A stretch of DNA of 50,483 bases from Oscillospiraceae bacterium (GTDB lineage: Bacteria; Bacillota; Clostridia; Oscillospirales; CAG-382). Numbering within the stretch: the stretch's first letter is position 1; each line of letters begins with the position of its first letter. The DNA lies in NCBI GenBank assembly GCA_022508745.1, contig JAFLUP010000005.1, positions 1 through 50,483 on the forward strand, in the 5' to 3' direction. Positions 1 through 11,499 of this stretch are shown one piece after another. The notes beneath the pieces were generated by a model. It saw nothing but the letters and a program-made list of their open reading frames with translations, ran no database searches and was not told the origin of the DNA. A program made the position numbers and the translations under genes.

Positions 1-1242
1 CGGACGGACACGCCGGAATGGCTGCGCACCAACCCGCATTGGTGGCGCAAGCGCATGCTGTGGGACGAATCCTTCGCCGACGAGCTGCTGGAAGCGGACG
101 CCGATCTGGGGCTGCAAAGCGTCAGCCCGGTGCATCTGTACGACTGGTTCCAGATCCCTTATGACACCAACTATCCCCACTACTTCCCCGCCAAGGATGC
201 GTTCCTGCCGGGCATCCGCAGGATCCAGGCGGAAGGGATGCGGGTCATGCCTTACATCAACGGGCGGCTGTGGGATACCCACGACCGGGGCAAAGAGGAC
301 TGGATGTTCACCTCCACCGCCCTGCCCAACTGCACCAAAAAGCGCGGCGGGAAGCCGTTTCTGGAGGTGTATCCCACCAGCAAGATCGAGCTTGCCATCA
401 TGTGCCCTTCCACGGCGCTCTGGCAGGAAACGGTCAAGGATCTGGTGGACAAACTGACCAACGAATGTGGCGTGGACGGGGTCTATCTGGATCAGATCGG
501 CGCGGCGCAAGCGTACCCCTGCGAGGACCGCACCCACTCCCACCGTCCCGGCGGCGGCAGTTGGTGGATCGAAAGCTACCGCAATCTGCTGGATCATGCC
601 CGCCGCACCCTGCCGGAGGGGGGATTCTTCTCCACCGAATGTACCTCCGACCCGTACATGAAGGACGTGCAGGCGTACCTTTCCTGGATCTGGATCAAAA
701 ACGATCAGGTCCCCGCGTTCATGGTGATCTACAACGACTACGTCACCGTCTTCGGGCGCTGCTACGACTACGCGCCGGACGCCGCCGGGCAGGACATCCT
801 CGCCGCCCAATCCCTGACCTTCGGGGAGCAGATGGGCTGGATCAAGCCGGAGGTTTACAAAACGCTGGCGCATAAGGCGTTCTACCGCAAATGCGTACAG
901 GCGCGGGAAGCGCTGGGAAGCTACTTCTACGACGGACGCCTGCTGCGCTCGCCGGCGATCGAGGATTCCCGCAAGGTGCGCACGACGAAGATCACATTCG
1001 AAGCCTACGGCGGGCTGCTGGAGCATACCGCCACCTTCTCGGAGCTTTGGGAGCGGAAGGACGGCAAAAAGCTGCTGCTGCTCATCAACGCCTCCCCGAA
1101 GGAGACGACCCCCACCCTTACCGCGGCGCTGCCGGACGGGGAGTTTGCTCCCGGCGGCGAGCTGACCGCTCCCCTGCACATCGAAGGCGGGAAGCTGACC
1201 GCCACGCTGCCTCCCCTTTCCGTTTCGTGGGTCATCATTTAG
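1..1242 (+). CDS. DUF6259-type glycosidase-like protein, 5' truncated
   Basis: The frame is open from the first base, so the true start lies upstream; about 413 residues are visible. The sequence looks like the catalytic barrel of the DUF6259 family (glycoside-hydrolase-like TIM barrel) followed by a C-terminal beta domain. Supporting segments are HLYDWFQIPYD, VMPYINGRLWD, GVDGVYLDQIG and FFSTECTSDPYM; the Asp in YLDQ and the Glu in STEC would be the natural candidates for catalytic carboxylates (inference). The C-terminal part (LLLLINASPKETTPTL onward) resembles the small beta-sandwich that closes many glycosidases. No signal peptide can be judged because the N-terminus is missing. The likely role is cleavage of a plant or host glycan; the substrate cannot be told from sequence. 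It ends 25 bases before the YqeG gene. Confidence 0.7.
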   Translation, partial: RTDTPEWLRTNPHWWRKRMLWDESFADELLEADADLGLQSVSPVHLYDWFQIPYDTNYPHYFPAKDAFLPGIRRIQAEGMRVMPYINGRLWDTHDRGKEDWMFTSTALPNCTKKRGGKPFLEVYPTSKIELAIMCPSTALWQETVKDLVDKLTNECGVDGVYLDQIGAAQAYPCEDRTHSHRPGGGSWWIESYRNLLDHARRTLPEGGFFSTECTSDPYMKDVQAYLSWIWIKNDQVPAFMVIYNDYVTVFGRCYDYAPDAAGQDILAAQSLTFGEQMGWIKPEVYKTLAHKAFYRKCVQAREALGSYFYDGRLLRSPAIEDSRKVRTTKITFEAYGGLLEHTATFSELWERKDGKKLLLLINASPKETTPTLTAALPDGEFAPGGELTAPLHIEGGKLTATLPPLSVSWVII

Positions 1243-1267
1243 AAGCATTTAGAAGGAGTTACGCAAC

Positions 1268-1807
1268 ATGGAACTCTGCCGCAAAAAAGGTCTGTTTTAC
1301 CCGGATATTCTTTTTGAGAATATTTACGAGATCACCCCGGAATTTCTGCGGGAGCAGAACATCAAGGGCATCCTGCTGGATCTGGACAACACCATCGCCC
1401 CCTACGAGATCGAACGTCCCACCGAGGAGATGAACGCATGGTTTTCCGGTCTGCAGCAGGCCGGCATCCGGCTCGCCTTCGTTTCCAACAATCACGGCGA
1501 GCGCGTGACCCGCTTCAATCACGCCTGGGGGATCCCGCAGTTCTGCAAGGCAAAAAAGCCCTCTCCCAAGGGGATGCGGCTGGCGCTCCGCCAGTTGGGG
1601 CTCAAGCCGGAGGAGACCGTCTCGCTGGGGGATCAGATCTTCACCGATTGCATCGCCTCCCATCGGGCGGGGCTGCGGTTCTTCCTCGTCCCCCCTATCC
1701 GGGATAAAAAGAGCCTGTTCTTCCGCACCAAGCGGTTTTTGGAACGCCCCTTCGTCCGCACCTTCCGCCATTACCGTCGGTATCTTTCGCGGACGGAAAG
1801 TACGTAA
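1268..1807 (+). CDS. yqeG: YqeG family HAD-type phosphatase
   Basis: A 179-residue HAD superfamily (class IIIA) phosphatase matching the Firmicutes YqeG family, whose B. subtilis member is of similar size. HAD motif I is LLDLDNTIAPYE with the two catalytic Asp residues, motif II is FVSNNHGER, the motif III lysine is in KAKKPSPKGM, and motif IV is LGDQIFTD. The family is related to phosphatidylglycerophosphate phosphatases of the Gep4/PGP1 type, so a role in phosphatidylglycerol synthesis is possible but not proven for bacteria. AAGGAG 9 bases before the ATG supports this start. It is the first of five closely packed rightward genes, the usual housekeeping cluster context in Clostridia. Confidence 0.88.
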   Translation: MELCRKKGLFYPDILFENIYEITPEFLREQNIKGILLDLDNTIAPYEIERPTEEMNAWFSGLQQAGIRLAFVSNNHGERVTRFNHAWGIPQFCKAKKPSPKGMRLALRQLGLKPEETVSLGDQIFTDCIASHRAGLRFFLVPPIRDKKSLFFRTKRFLERPFVRTFRHYRRYLSRTEST

Positions 1808-1825
1808 AGAAAGGATTCATCCATC

Positions 1826-2674
1826 ATGAGCGCATTCTTTGGACCGGGCGGGAACTCGGATTCCTTCCGCCGCGCAGGCTACCGCTCCACGCTGGACGCG
1901 CCCCGTTTTGTCGCTTCCTGCAATCTGGACGCTTACGAATACGAAGCCGGGCAGGGGCTCTCCGCCTCCCTTGAGGCGTTGGCAGCCATCGGCAAGGAGG
2001 CCGTCGCCCACGGCGTCCGAATGTCTTTCCATACCCCGTATTTCATCTCCCTCTCCTCCGTGGAGCCGGAGAAACGCCGCAAAAGCGTGGACTACCTGTA
2101 CACGTCCGCCGCCGCGTCCGACGCGCTGGGGGCGACCGTCATGGTGGTACATACCGGGTCTGCGGCGAAGATCCCCCGGGAAACGGCGATGGAATACGCC
2201 GCGGAGACCCTCCGCCTTGCGGACGAAATGCTGGCGGAGCATCATTTTTCCGTCAAGCTGGGGCTGGAGACCATGGGCAAGCTCAATCAGTTGGGCACCC
2301 TCGACGAGGTGATCGCCCTGTGCAAGCTCTCCCCGCGGTTCGTTCCGGTGGTGGATTTCGGGCATATCAACGCCCGGGAGCGGGGTACCCTGAAAACGGA
2401 GGACGATTTCAAGCGCATCTTCGACCAAATCGCCGCCCAACTGGGGGCGGAGGCGGCGGAGCATCTGCACTGCCATTTTTCCCGCATCGAATACACCGAA
2501 AAGGGAGAAAAGCGGCATCTGACCTTCGCAGACGAGACCTTTGGGCCGGATCACCGTCCGCTGCTGCGCGCAGTAGCGTCTCTCGGCGTTTCCCCCACCT
2601 TCATCAGCGAATCCGCCGGCACCCAATCCGAGGACGCGGGCGAAATGAAGGCATATTACCTTTCGTTGCAATAA
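1826..2674 (+). CDS. Endonuclease IV-like TIM-barrel protein
   Basis: A 282-residue protein of the deoxyribonuclease IV / xylose-isomerase-like TIM-barrel superfamily. Metal-ligand type segments occur in the expected order: SFHTPYF, VMVVHTG, KLGLETMGK (Glu), VPVVDFGHINAR (Asp and His), HLHCHFS and ISESAG (Glu). Endonuclease IV uses three zinc ions to cut DNA at abasic sites; the conservation of His, Glu and Asp ligands fits that chemistry, although some Firmicutes members of this group are only annotated as TIM-barrel proteins. It sits between yqeG and prmA, 18 bases after the former. AAAGGATTC upstream is a usable ribosome binding site. Assignment to the superfamily is secure; AP-endonuclease activity is an inference. 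Confidence 0.75.
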   Translation: MSAFFGPGGNSDSFRRAGYRSTLDAPRFVASCNLDAYEYEAGQGLSASLEALAAIGKEAVAHGVRMSFHTPYFISLSSVEPEKRRKSVDYLYTSAAASDALGATVMVVHTGSAAKIPRETAMEYAAETLRLADEMLAEHHFSVKLGLETMGKLNQLGTLDEVIALCKLSPRFVPVVDFGHINARERGTLKTEDDFKRIFDQIAAQLGAEAAEHLHCHFSRIEYTEKGEKRHLTFADETFGPDHRPLLRAVASLGVSPTFISESAGTQSEDAGEMKAYYLSLQ

Positions 2675-2689
2675 GGAGGCGCTCATTCC

Positions 2690-5661
<2,972 letters not shown>

Positions 5662-5700
5662 TTTCCTGCGTAAAACGCAAAGAAAGGAACGGTTTTAACC

Positions 5701-7089
5701 ATGAACACCACCGATCTTTCCCGCCTTCCCGTTTATGCCGAAGCGGAGGTCGTCGTCTGCGGCGGCGGTACCGCGGGGGCATTTGCGGCCATCGCTTCTG
5801 CCCGTGAAGGGCGGGACACCCTGCTCATCGAGCAGTTCGGCGCCCTCGGCGGCACCGCGACCGTCGGTTTAACCACCCCGCTGATGCACTCCCACATCGA
5901 CGGCAACCCGCACTGTTCGTATATCTATCCCCTCCTACAGGAAAAGCTGCTGCAAATGAACGGCGTCAACCCGGAGGGCAACCGGTTCGACCCGCTGCTG
6001 CTGGGCGTAGCGCTGGAGCAGCTCTGCGTGGAATCCGGCGTGAAGCTGCTGTATCACACCTTCATTCCCGAGGTCGTGATGGAGAATGACGCGGTTTCCG
6101 CCGTGGTCATCGCCAATAAGGCGGGGCTTTCGCTGGTGAAGGGCAAGATCTTCATCGACGCCACCGGCGACGGAGATATCAGCGTGCGCGCGGGCGCCGC
6201 CTACAACAAGGGCAACCCGGAGACCGGCAAGAACCAACCGATCTCCCTGCGGTACATCATCGACAACGTGGATTTCGCAGCGCTTGGCGAGTTCTTCCGG
6301 GAAACCGCGGAGCGCACCGGCATCACCCGCAACGCCTCCGTCGGGCCGCGGGAGGACGAAATGTACATGGACTGCTGCAAGAGCCTGCCCCCCACCACCC
6401 TGACGGCGGTCTTCGAGGAAGCCATTGCAAACGGCGACCTGACGTTGGAGGATCACCTCTACTGGCAGGCGTTCGGTCTGCGCGGGCGGCCCGGCTCCAT
6501 CGCCTTCAACTGCCCGGAATTCTTCGACCGGGTGGACGGCACGAATCCCGAAGACCTCACCCTCGCGCAGATCAACGGCAAAAAGGCGGCGATAAGGCAG
6601 CTTGCGTTCTACAAGAAATATTTCAAGGGCTTTGAAAAGGCATACATCGCGGAGATCGCCGGTATGGTGGGCATCCGCGAAAGCCGCGAGATCGTGACGG
6701 ACTACGTGCTGACGGCGGAAGACATTTGGCTCAAGCGCAAGTTCGACGATATGTTCTGCCAGTGCAACTACCCCATCGACATTCACGGCGTGATCCTGCA
6801 AAATCGGTACCTGACCGAAACCCCGGACAACGAACGCCCGTGGTATGACATTCCCTTCCGCTCCATGCTGGTGAAAGGGGTGGAGAACCTGTTCGTCACC
6901 GGGCGCTGCATGGGCGCGGAGTTCGCCGCGGAAGCCAGCAGCCGCATCCAGATCAACGCCCGCTCCTCCGGCGAGGCGGCAGGCATCGGCGCGGCGCTTG
7001 CCCTGCGGGACGGCGTTTCCATTCACGAAGTGAACGGCGCGAGCGTCCGCGAGATCATGGCTGCCAAAGGCGCGGAATACGCGAAGTAA
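5701..7089 (+). CDS. FAD-dependent oxidoreductase (FAD_oxidored family)
   Basis: A 462-residue flavoprotein with a Rossmann FAD-binding site at the N-terminus (VVVCGGGTAGAFAAIASARE, about residues 14-33, followed by the ribose-binding Glu in LLIEQFG) and a matching C-terminal FAD segment (FVTGRCMGAEFAAEASSRIQ). It matches the FAD-dependent oxidoreductase group pfam12831, found widely in gut and soil bacteria near carbohydrate genes, with unknown substrate. There is no signal peptide, so it is cytoplasmic. AAGGAACGG lies about 9 bases before the ATG. It stands 39 bases after ligA and ends at a hairpin terminator, so it may be the last gene of the rightward run. No specific substrate can be given. 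Confidence 0.82.
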   Translation: MNTTDLSRLPVYAEAEVVVCGGGTAGAFAAIASAREGRDTLLIEQFGALGGTATVGLTTPLMHSHIDGNPHCSYIYPLLQEKLLQMNGVNPEGNRFDPLLLGVALEQLCVESGVKLLYHTFIPEVVMENDAVSAVVIANKAGLSLVKGKIFIDATGDGDISVRAGAAYNKGNPETGKNQPISLRYIIDNVDFAALGEFFRETAERTGITRNASVGPREDEMYMDCCKSLPPTTLTAVFEEAIANGDLTLEDHLYWQAFGLRGRPGSIAFNCPEFFDRVDGTNPEDLTLAQINGKKAAIRQLAFYKKYFKGFEKAYIAEIAGMVGIRESREIVTDYVLTAEDIWLKRKFDDMFCQCNYPIDIHGVILQNRYLTETPDNERPWYDIPFRSMLVKGVENLFVTGRCMGAEFAAEASSRIQINARSSGEAAGIGAALALRDGVSIHEVNGASVREIMAAKGAEYAK

Positions 7090-7103
7090 AACAAGAAAAA
7101 CTG

Positions 7104-7139
7104 CGGGACGCCCTCCGTATGGAAGGCGCCCCGTTTTTT
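7104..7139. terminator. Intrinsic terminator between convergent genes
   Basis: A 13-base-pair stem with two mismatches (7104-7116 with 7121-7133, loop GTAT) is followed on the plus strand by a run of six T. It ends the FAD oxidoreductase gene and touches the stop codon of the leftward gene at 7138. Confidence 0.8.
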
Positions 7140-7626
7140 ATATGCCTTGCGCTATGCCGAGTGCGTTCTTGATCAATCGGATCTTTTGCCCGTCGTTTTT
7201 GTGCTTTGTGTTCTTTCGGTACCCGTCCTGCGAGGACGCCGTGTACACGTTCAAATAGTCCTGTAACGTCAGCAAGGAATAGCGAACGCCGGATTCTTCC
7301 ACGACCGGGATTTTTGCCGGATCGATCCCCGCAAAAGGCGTTAGATCCTCTATGGAGGCGAAGGCCACGCGGATCCCCGCTTTCTCAAACGCGTGCTCGC
7401 GCAGATCGTAAAGAACATATCCGTGTTCTTCCATCAGGGTGACAATACAAGACCATTTCTCGTCCAGAAAAACTTCCGGGATCAGGATGTCAATATCCTC
7501 CGCTCCCAGATCGGTTTGAAGTCTCTGCTCCAACCCCAACGAGCCGTACAGCAGCGGCACCACGCGCAGTTCTTTGTTCAAGCGTTCCGCGATGGATAAA
7601 AACACCTGTTTTTTCAGCATTTGCAT
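7138..7626 (-). CDS. Nucleotidyltransferase-fold protein
   Basis: A 162-residue cytoplasmic protein. The segment LLYGSLG (Gly28-Ser29) followed 15 residues later by DIDILIP (Asp44 and Asp46) is the GS-x(n)-DxD signature of the minimal nucleotidyltransferase fold, which binds NTP and metal. The rest (ASIEDLTPFAGIDPAKIP, then TLQDYLNVYTAS) resembles small Firmicutes proteins that pair this fold with a C-terminal helix. Its start overlaps the end of the threonine aldolase gene by 13 bases and no independent ribosome binding site is obvious, so translation is likely coupled to it. The substrate is unknown; a sugar, antibiotic or protein side chain are all possible. Confidence 0.6.
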   Translation of the reverse strand: MQMLKKQVFLSIAERLNKELRVVPLLYGSLGLEQRLQTDLGAEDIDILIPEVFLDEKWSCIVTLMEEHGYVLYDLREHAFEKAGIRVAFASIEDLTPFAGIDPAKIPVVEESGVRYSLLTLQDYLNVYTASSQDGYRKNTKHKNDGQKIRLIKNALGIAQGI

Positions 7627-8663
7627 AGCAACCGCTTGATGATCTGCACCAATTCTTCTATCTCCCGCTTCTCGGTTCCCCAGCCGGTGACAAAACGGAC
7701 GGGGATCATGCCGTCTTTTTCCGGCGCCCAGAGGTGGAAAGCGACCTCTTTTTCCAGTTCTTTTTCTTTCACCACCGCCGCGGGCAGAATCGGGAAAATC
7801 TGGTTCGTCGGAGAATCGCTGTAAAACCCGATCCCCAGCGCGGTCAATTCCTCGCGGAGCAGCTTCGCCATGGCGTTGGCATGGGAAGCCATCTGGAAGT
7901 ATATGCTGTTTTCGCCGCCTTCCAGCAGCGCTTCAAACTGCACGCCGATCAGCCTGCCCTTCGCCAGCATGCTGCAATGGCGCTTGATCATAAAGCGGAA
8001 ATGATCGTTCATCGCCTGGTTGCGAATGACCAGCGCTTCGCCGAACAGCGCGCCGTTTTTGGTCCCGCCGATGTAGAACGCGTCGCAAAGCTGCGCCAGC
8101 TCCTTGATGGACAGGTCGTTGCCCTCGGCGGTCAGCGCCGCGCCCAGCCGCGCGCCGTCTATGTAGAGGAGCAGCCCGCTTTCGCGGCATTTCTCGTAGA
8201 TCGCCGTCAGTTCGGCTTTGCTGTAAATCGAACCGCACTCCGTCGACTGGGAGATATAGACCATTTTGGGCTTCAGCGTATGCTCGTCGGTGAATTCCTC
8301 CATCGCCAGATCGATTCCTTCCGGCGTGAGCTTGCCGTTGACCCCGTCCACAGTGAGCACTCTGTGCCCGGTGGCCTCCACCGCGCCGGTTTCGTGCACG
8401 TAGATATGTCCCGTCCGGGGAGCGATCACCGCTTCATACGGGCGAAGGCTTGCGGCGATGGTGACCACGTTGCAGGGGGTGCCGCCCACCATCATATGCA
8501 CCTGGCAGTCCTCCACGCCGATCAGCTCCCGGATCATCTCCGCCGCGCGTTCGCAATGCGGGTCCAGTCCATAGCCGTCGGTGTGCTCCGCATTGGTTCG
8601 CATCAGCGCTTCCATCACCTTCGGATGCGCGCCCTGACTGTAATCTGACAGAAAATATAGCAT
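7614..8663 (-). CDS. ltaE: Low-specificity L-threonine aldolase (beta-eliminating lyase family)
   Basis: A 349-residue fold-type I PLP enzyme. The PLP-binding lysine is Lys202 in YIGGTKNGALFGEA, the Asp pairing with the PLP ring is Asp169 in YIDGARLGAAL, and the cofactor-proximal His is in RTGHIYVHETGA. The family cleaves L-threonine or L-allo-threonine to glycine and acetaldehyde. The N-terminus (FLSDYSQGAHPKVMEAL) and length are typical. AAGGAG, which is the C-terminal coding end of the upstream FAD gene, lies 7 bases before the ATG, and only 4 bases separate the two genes. A relaxed aldolase or related beta-eliminating lyase specificity remains possible. Confidence 0.88.
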   Translation of the reverse strand: MLYFLSDYSQGAHPKVMEALMRTNAEHTDGYGLDPHCERAAEMIRELIGVEDCQVHMMVGGTPCNVVTIAASLRPYEAVIAPRTGHIYVHETGAVEATGHRVLTVDGVNGKLTPEGIDLAMEEFTDEHTLKPKMVYISQSTECGSIYSKAELTAIYEKCRESGLLLYIDGARLGAALTAEGNDLSIKELAQLCDAFYIGGTKNGALFGEALVIRNQAMNDHFRFMIKRHCSMLAKGRLIGVQFEALLEGGENSIYFQMASHANAMAKLLREELTALGIGFYSDSPTNQIFPILPAAVVKEKELEKEVAFHLWAPEKDGMIPVRFVTGWGTEKREIEELVQIIKRLLCKC

Positions 8664-8667
8664 CTTT

Positions 8668-10272
8668 TTACTCCTTCAACGATTTCACGATGGTTTCCGC
8701 GCACTTCACGCCGTCGATGGCGGCGGAAATGATCCCGCCCGCGTAGCCCGCACCTTCCCCGATGGGGTACAGCCCGGAAACGGACGATTGCATGGTCTCC
8801 CCCCGCAGGATGCGCACCGGGGAGGTACTGCGGCTCTCCACGCCGGTCAGCACCGCCTCCGGATGGTCAAAACCCTTGAGCTTCCTGCCGAGGAGGGGCA
8901 GCGCTTCCGCCAATGCGCCGGAAACGAACGCCGGCAGCACCTCCCGCAGGTTGGAGGGCGTCACGCCCCGGGAATAGGTGGGGGTCACTTCCCCAAAGGC
9001 GACGGTGGGAACCCCCGCGAGGAAGTCCCCCACGGTTTGCGCCGGGGCGCGGAAGTCCCCGCCCCCCGCGCGGAACGCCGCCTGTTCCAGCTGACGCTGG
9101 AACTCCATACCGGCGAACAGTCCTTCCGGCAGGTCGGAGGGCAGCACCTCGCACAGCAGGGCGCTGTTGGCGTTCACCCCGTCTCTTGCGTGGTAGCTCA
9201 TCCCGTTGGTCACCACGCCGCCCTCCTCGGACGCCGCCGCCACCACCACGCCGCCGGGGCACATACAAAAGCTGTATACCGTTCGCCCGTCCGCAGTATG
9301 CGCCACCAGCTTGTAATCCGCCGCCGGAAAGCCGGGAAGGCTCTCCGCGCCGTACTGGGAAAGGTTGATCCACGCCTGCGGATGCTCGATCCGCACACCG
9401 ACAGAAAAAGGTTTGCGCTCCATGGGGACCCCCTGCGCGTGCAGCGCACGGAAGGTGTCCCGCGCGGAATGTCCCAGCGCCAGCACCACGGTATCGCTGC
9501 GGAAGGTCTCCGCGGGGCTTGCCCCGCTGTTGGCGCAGACCACGCCGGTCACCCGGCCGTCCTCTGTGAGCAGTTCTTTCACCTGTCGGCGGAACAGCAC
9601 CTCCCCGCCCCGGTCGCAGATCTCCTGCCGCAGGTTCCGCAGAACGCCGCGCAGCAGGTCCGTGCCGATATGGGGCTTGCTCTGCCAGAGCAATTCCTCC
9701 GGCGCACCCGCCGCGACCAGTTGTTCCAGCACGAAATACCCCCGGAAGGAGCGATCCTTCACCAGCGTGTTGAGCTTTCCATCCGAAAACGCACCCGCGC
9801 CGCCCTCCCCGAACTGGATGTTGCAGGACGGGTCGAGGGTTCCCTCCCGGAAGAACTTCTCCACCGCCGGGACCCTCTCCTCCAGCGAGCCGCCCCGTTC
9901 CAGCACGATGGGGCGCAGCCCGCTCCGGGCAAGCAGCAAGGCGCAGAAGATCCCCGCGGGACCGAACCCCACGACAATCGGTCGCGTGTCCAGGGCGCCT
10001 TGCGCCGCAGGGAACACGTAGCGATCTTCTTCCGGCGCCGGTTCCAGCAGCCCGCGGTGCTTGCGCAGCAGCGTTTTTTCCTGCTTTGGATCGGCAAGCT
10101 GCAGATCCGCCGTCCAAACAAAGACCGGCGTTCCGCGTGCATCCACGGAGCGCCGGCGCGGAATCAGCACAAACGCGTTCGGTTCCAGCCCCAATCGGGC
10201 GGAAACCGCCGTCCGGAGCGAGGCGGGATCCGCCGCCCCTCCGGACGGAAGTTTGAGCGTAATACGAAGCAT
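8668..10272 (-). CDS. FAD-dependent dehydrogenase, COG2509 family
   Basis: The protein of about 534 residues carries an N-terminal domain (LRITLKLP onward, about 1-95) typical of the uncharacterised COG2509 FAD-dependent dehydrogenases, then a dinucleotide-binding site PIVVGFGPAGIFCALLLARS. Further family hallmarks are GEGGAGAFSDGKLNT and the C-terminal GEGAGYAGGIISAAIDG. A longer reading to 10323 is possible but would run through a perfect hairpin; the ATG at 10272 begins the conserved domain and has AAAGGA 12 bases upstream. It is the first gene of a leftward run with the threonine aldolase and the nucleotidyltransferase-fold gene. Role: an unidentified flavin redox reaction in the cytoplasm. 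Confidence 0.85.
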   Translation of the reverse strand: MLRITLKLPSGGAADPASLRTAVSARLGLEPNAFVLIPRRRSVDARGTPVFVWTADLQLADPKQEKTLLRKHRGLLEPAPEEDRYVFPAAQGALDTRPIVVGFGPAGIFCALLLARSGLRPIVLERGGSLEERVPAVEKFFREGTLDPSCNIQFGEGGAGAFSDGKLNTLVKDRSFRGYFVLEQLVAAGAPEELLWQSKPHIGTDLLRGVLRNLRQEICDRGGEVLFRRQVKELLTEDGRVTGVVCANSGASPAETFRSDTVVLALGHSARDTFRALHAQGVPMERKPFSVGVRIEHPQAWINLSQYGAESLPGFPAADYKLVAHTADGRTVYSFCMCPGGVVVAAASEEGGVVTNGMSYHARDGVNANSALLCEVLPSDLPEGLFAGMEFQRQLEQAAFRAGGGDFRAPAQTVGDFLAGVPTVAFGEVTPTYSRGVTPSNLREVLPAFVSGALAEALPLLGRKLKGFDHPEAVLTGVESRSTSPVRILRGETMQSSVSGLYPIGEGAGYAGGIISAAIDGVKCAETIVKSLKE

Positions 10273-10296
10273 ACTTATGACGATTCCTTTCGGTTT

Positions 10297-10325
10297 ATTT
10301 GTGCCTTGCCTCGCAAGGCACAAAT
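10297..10325. repeat. Perfect 13-bp hairpin with CTC loop
   Basis: ATTTGTGCCTTGC (10297-10309) is the exact reverse complement of GCAAGGCACAAAT (10313-10325), around the loop CTC. There is no T-run on either strand, so it is not a standard terminator. TTTGTGCC occurs once more at 10352-10359. It lies just upstream of the COG2509 gene start and could be an operator, an mRNA 5' structure or an extragenic repeat. Confidence 0.7.
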
Positions 10326-10373
10326 AGGGTTTGAAAACGCTGACATAACCCTTTGTGCCTGTTTCGTTTCAAC

Positions 10374-10390
10374 CTTTCACCTCGTGAAAG
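10374..10390. repeat. Second short hairpin with CTC loop, directly after a stop codon
   Basis: CTTTCAC (10374-10380) and GTGAAAG (10384-10390) form a perfect 7-bp stem with the loop CTC. It abuts the stop codon of the DUF4434 gene on the minus strand. The loop is the same as in the larger hairpin 50 bases away. It may help end transcription of that gene, although no T-run follows. Confidence 0.5.
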
Positions 10391-11356
10391 TTAGCCGCCG
10401 TACTTGCGGTTATGCTCCGCAAGCTCCTGATAGAAGCGCACGGAGTCCGGGTGTCCGCAGTAGGCGATGCTGCCGGGCTTGCTGAACATACCCTGATACT
10501 GATAGCAGAGGATCTCGTCCACGTATTCCGCGATGGATTCGATCTGTCTCTCCACCCGCTCCATGGTGGCGGGGAGCAGCGCGGACTTGTAGACCTGTCC
10601 CTCAAACTGGAACACTTCCATGTCCGCCCAGAGCGCGGAACGTCCCGCCGCGTCGTGCGCCTTGCGCAGCGCCTTGTAGTAAGCGGCGGTGTCCTCCGGC
10701 TTGGACTTCTGCACGCCGATCTCGTCCTGATAGGCGACGATATCCACGTCCAGCGACTTGAGCTGCTCCACGTACTCCTCGTCCGCCACCAGAATGTTGG
10801 TGCCGTAGGGAGCGATGAGCGTCTTGGTGCCGGGCGCAATCTTATGGGCATGGGCGGAGTAGCGGTTGACGTAGTCGATGAACGCGGGGTGGAAATGCCC
10901 GTCGATGCAGGTCTCGTCCGGATAGTACCAGCCGTAGAAGGACTCATGGGAGCCGTACTGCGCCCAGAGCTGTTCCATGGCCTTGAAGGCACGGGCGGTG
11001 ACCTCGGGGGAGGTCATGTTCTCCATGGTGTGGGTCCAGTTGTTGTAGAACCCAACGGAGACGAACACCTTGATCCCGTTGCGGTCGGCGGCTTTCAGAA
11101 GCGCCCCGATGGGATCCTTGCACGCCATGTCCGCAAAGGGCAGAAGATCCGTGTGGAAATAGCTTTCCGAATAGTCCTCGTAGCTCATGGCGGTGGCAAG
11201 CAGCACGATATACTTCATGCCCACGGAGGCGATCTCGTCCACCTTCGCTTCCCACTGTTCAGAGGTGAAGTGACGGCAGATGGGGTTCCAGTACTTCCCT
11301 TCCGCCACGTTGTGGTGCCAGAATTCGAACCAGGTTCCGACAATCGGTTTTTGCAT
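10391..11356 (-). CDS. DUF4434 domain protein (glycosidase-like barrel)
   Basis: A protein of 321 residues matching DUF4434, a TIM-barrel family related to glycoside hydrolases. Visible features are IVGTWFEFWHHN at the N-terminus, a run of beta-alpha units (MKYIVLLATAMS, IKVFVSVGFYNN), FYGWYYPDET with a candidate catalytic Glu or Asp, and DIVAYQDEIG. There is no signal peptide, so it would act in the cytoplasm on imported sugars unless exported another way. A start 12 bases further upstream at 11368 is in frame, but AAAGG is then only one base away; the ATG at 11356 has AAAGG 13 bases upstream. The substrate is unknown. Confidence 0.72.
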   Translation of the reverse strand: MQKPIVGTWFEFWHHNVAEGKYWNPICRHFTSEQWEAKVDEIASVGMKYIVLLATAMSYEDYSESYFHTDLLPFADMACKDPIGALLKAADRNGIKVFVSVGFYNNWTHTMENMTSPEVTARAFKAMEQLWAQYGSHESFYGWYYPDETCIDGHFHPAFIDYVNRYSAHAHKIAPGTKTLIAPYGTNILVADEEYVEQLKSLDVDIVAYQDEIGVQKSKPEDTAAYYKALRKAHDAAGRSALWADMEVFQFEGQVYKSALLPATMERVERQIESIAEYVDEILCYQYQGMFSKPGSIAYCGHPDSVRFYQELAEHNRKYGG

Positions 11357-11389
11357 ACGTATTACCATACCTTTCGTTTCTTTTTCCTT

Positions 11390-11417
11390 ATCTTACCATA
11401 AATCACAAAAAAAGCAA
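11390..11417 (-). promoter_or_regulatory. Possible sigma-70 promoter for the DUF4434 gene
   Basis: On the minus strand TTGCTT (11412-11417) and TAAGAT (11390-11395) are 16 bases apart, with TGG before the -10. The match is moderate. It is back to back with the rightward promoter at 11437. Confidence 0.4.
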
Positions 11418-11436
11418 GGGCTTTCGGGAATTTCTC

Positions 11437-11465
11437 TTGAAAAAATCCGCTTTCTGTGCTACAAT
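11437..11465 (+). promoter_or_regulatory. Sigma-70 promoter for the SGNH hydrolase-rsuA operon
   Basis: TTGAAA (11437-11442), a 17-base spacer, then TACAAT (11460-11465) preceded by TGC (extended -10). It lies 35 bases before the chosen ATG of the SGNH gene and shows that longer N-terminal readings of that gene are not translated. Confidence 0.75.
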
Positions 11466-11499
11466 TTTCATGGAATCAAAAGAAGAAAGGGGTCCCGAT

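Noticed and set aside
11437-11499. N-terminal extension of the SGNH hydrolase from 11437
   Set aside because: The stretch is occupied by the -35 and -10 boxes of a clear promoter, and the signal peptide begins at 11500 behind a good ribosome site.
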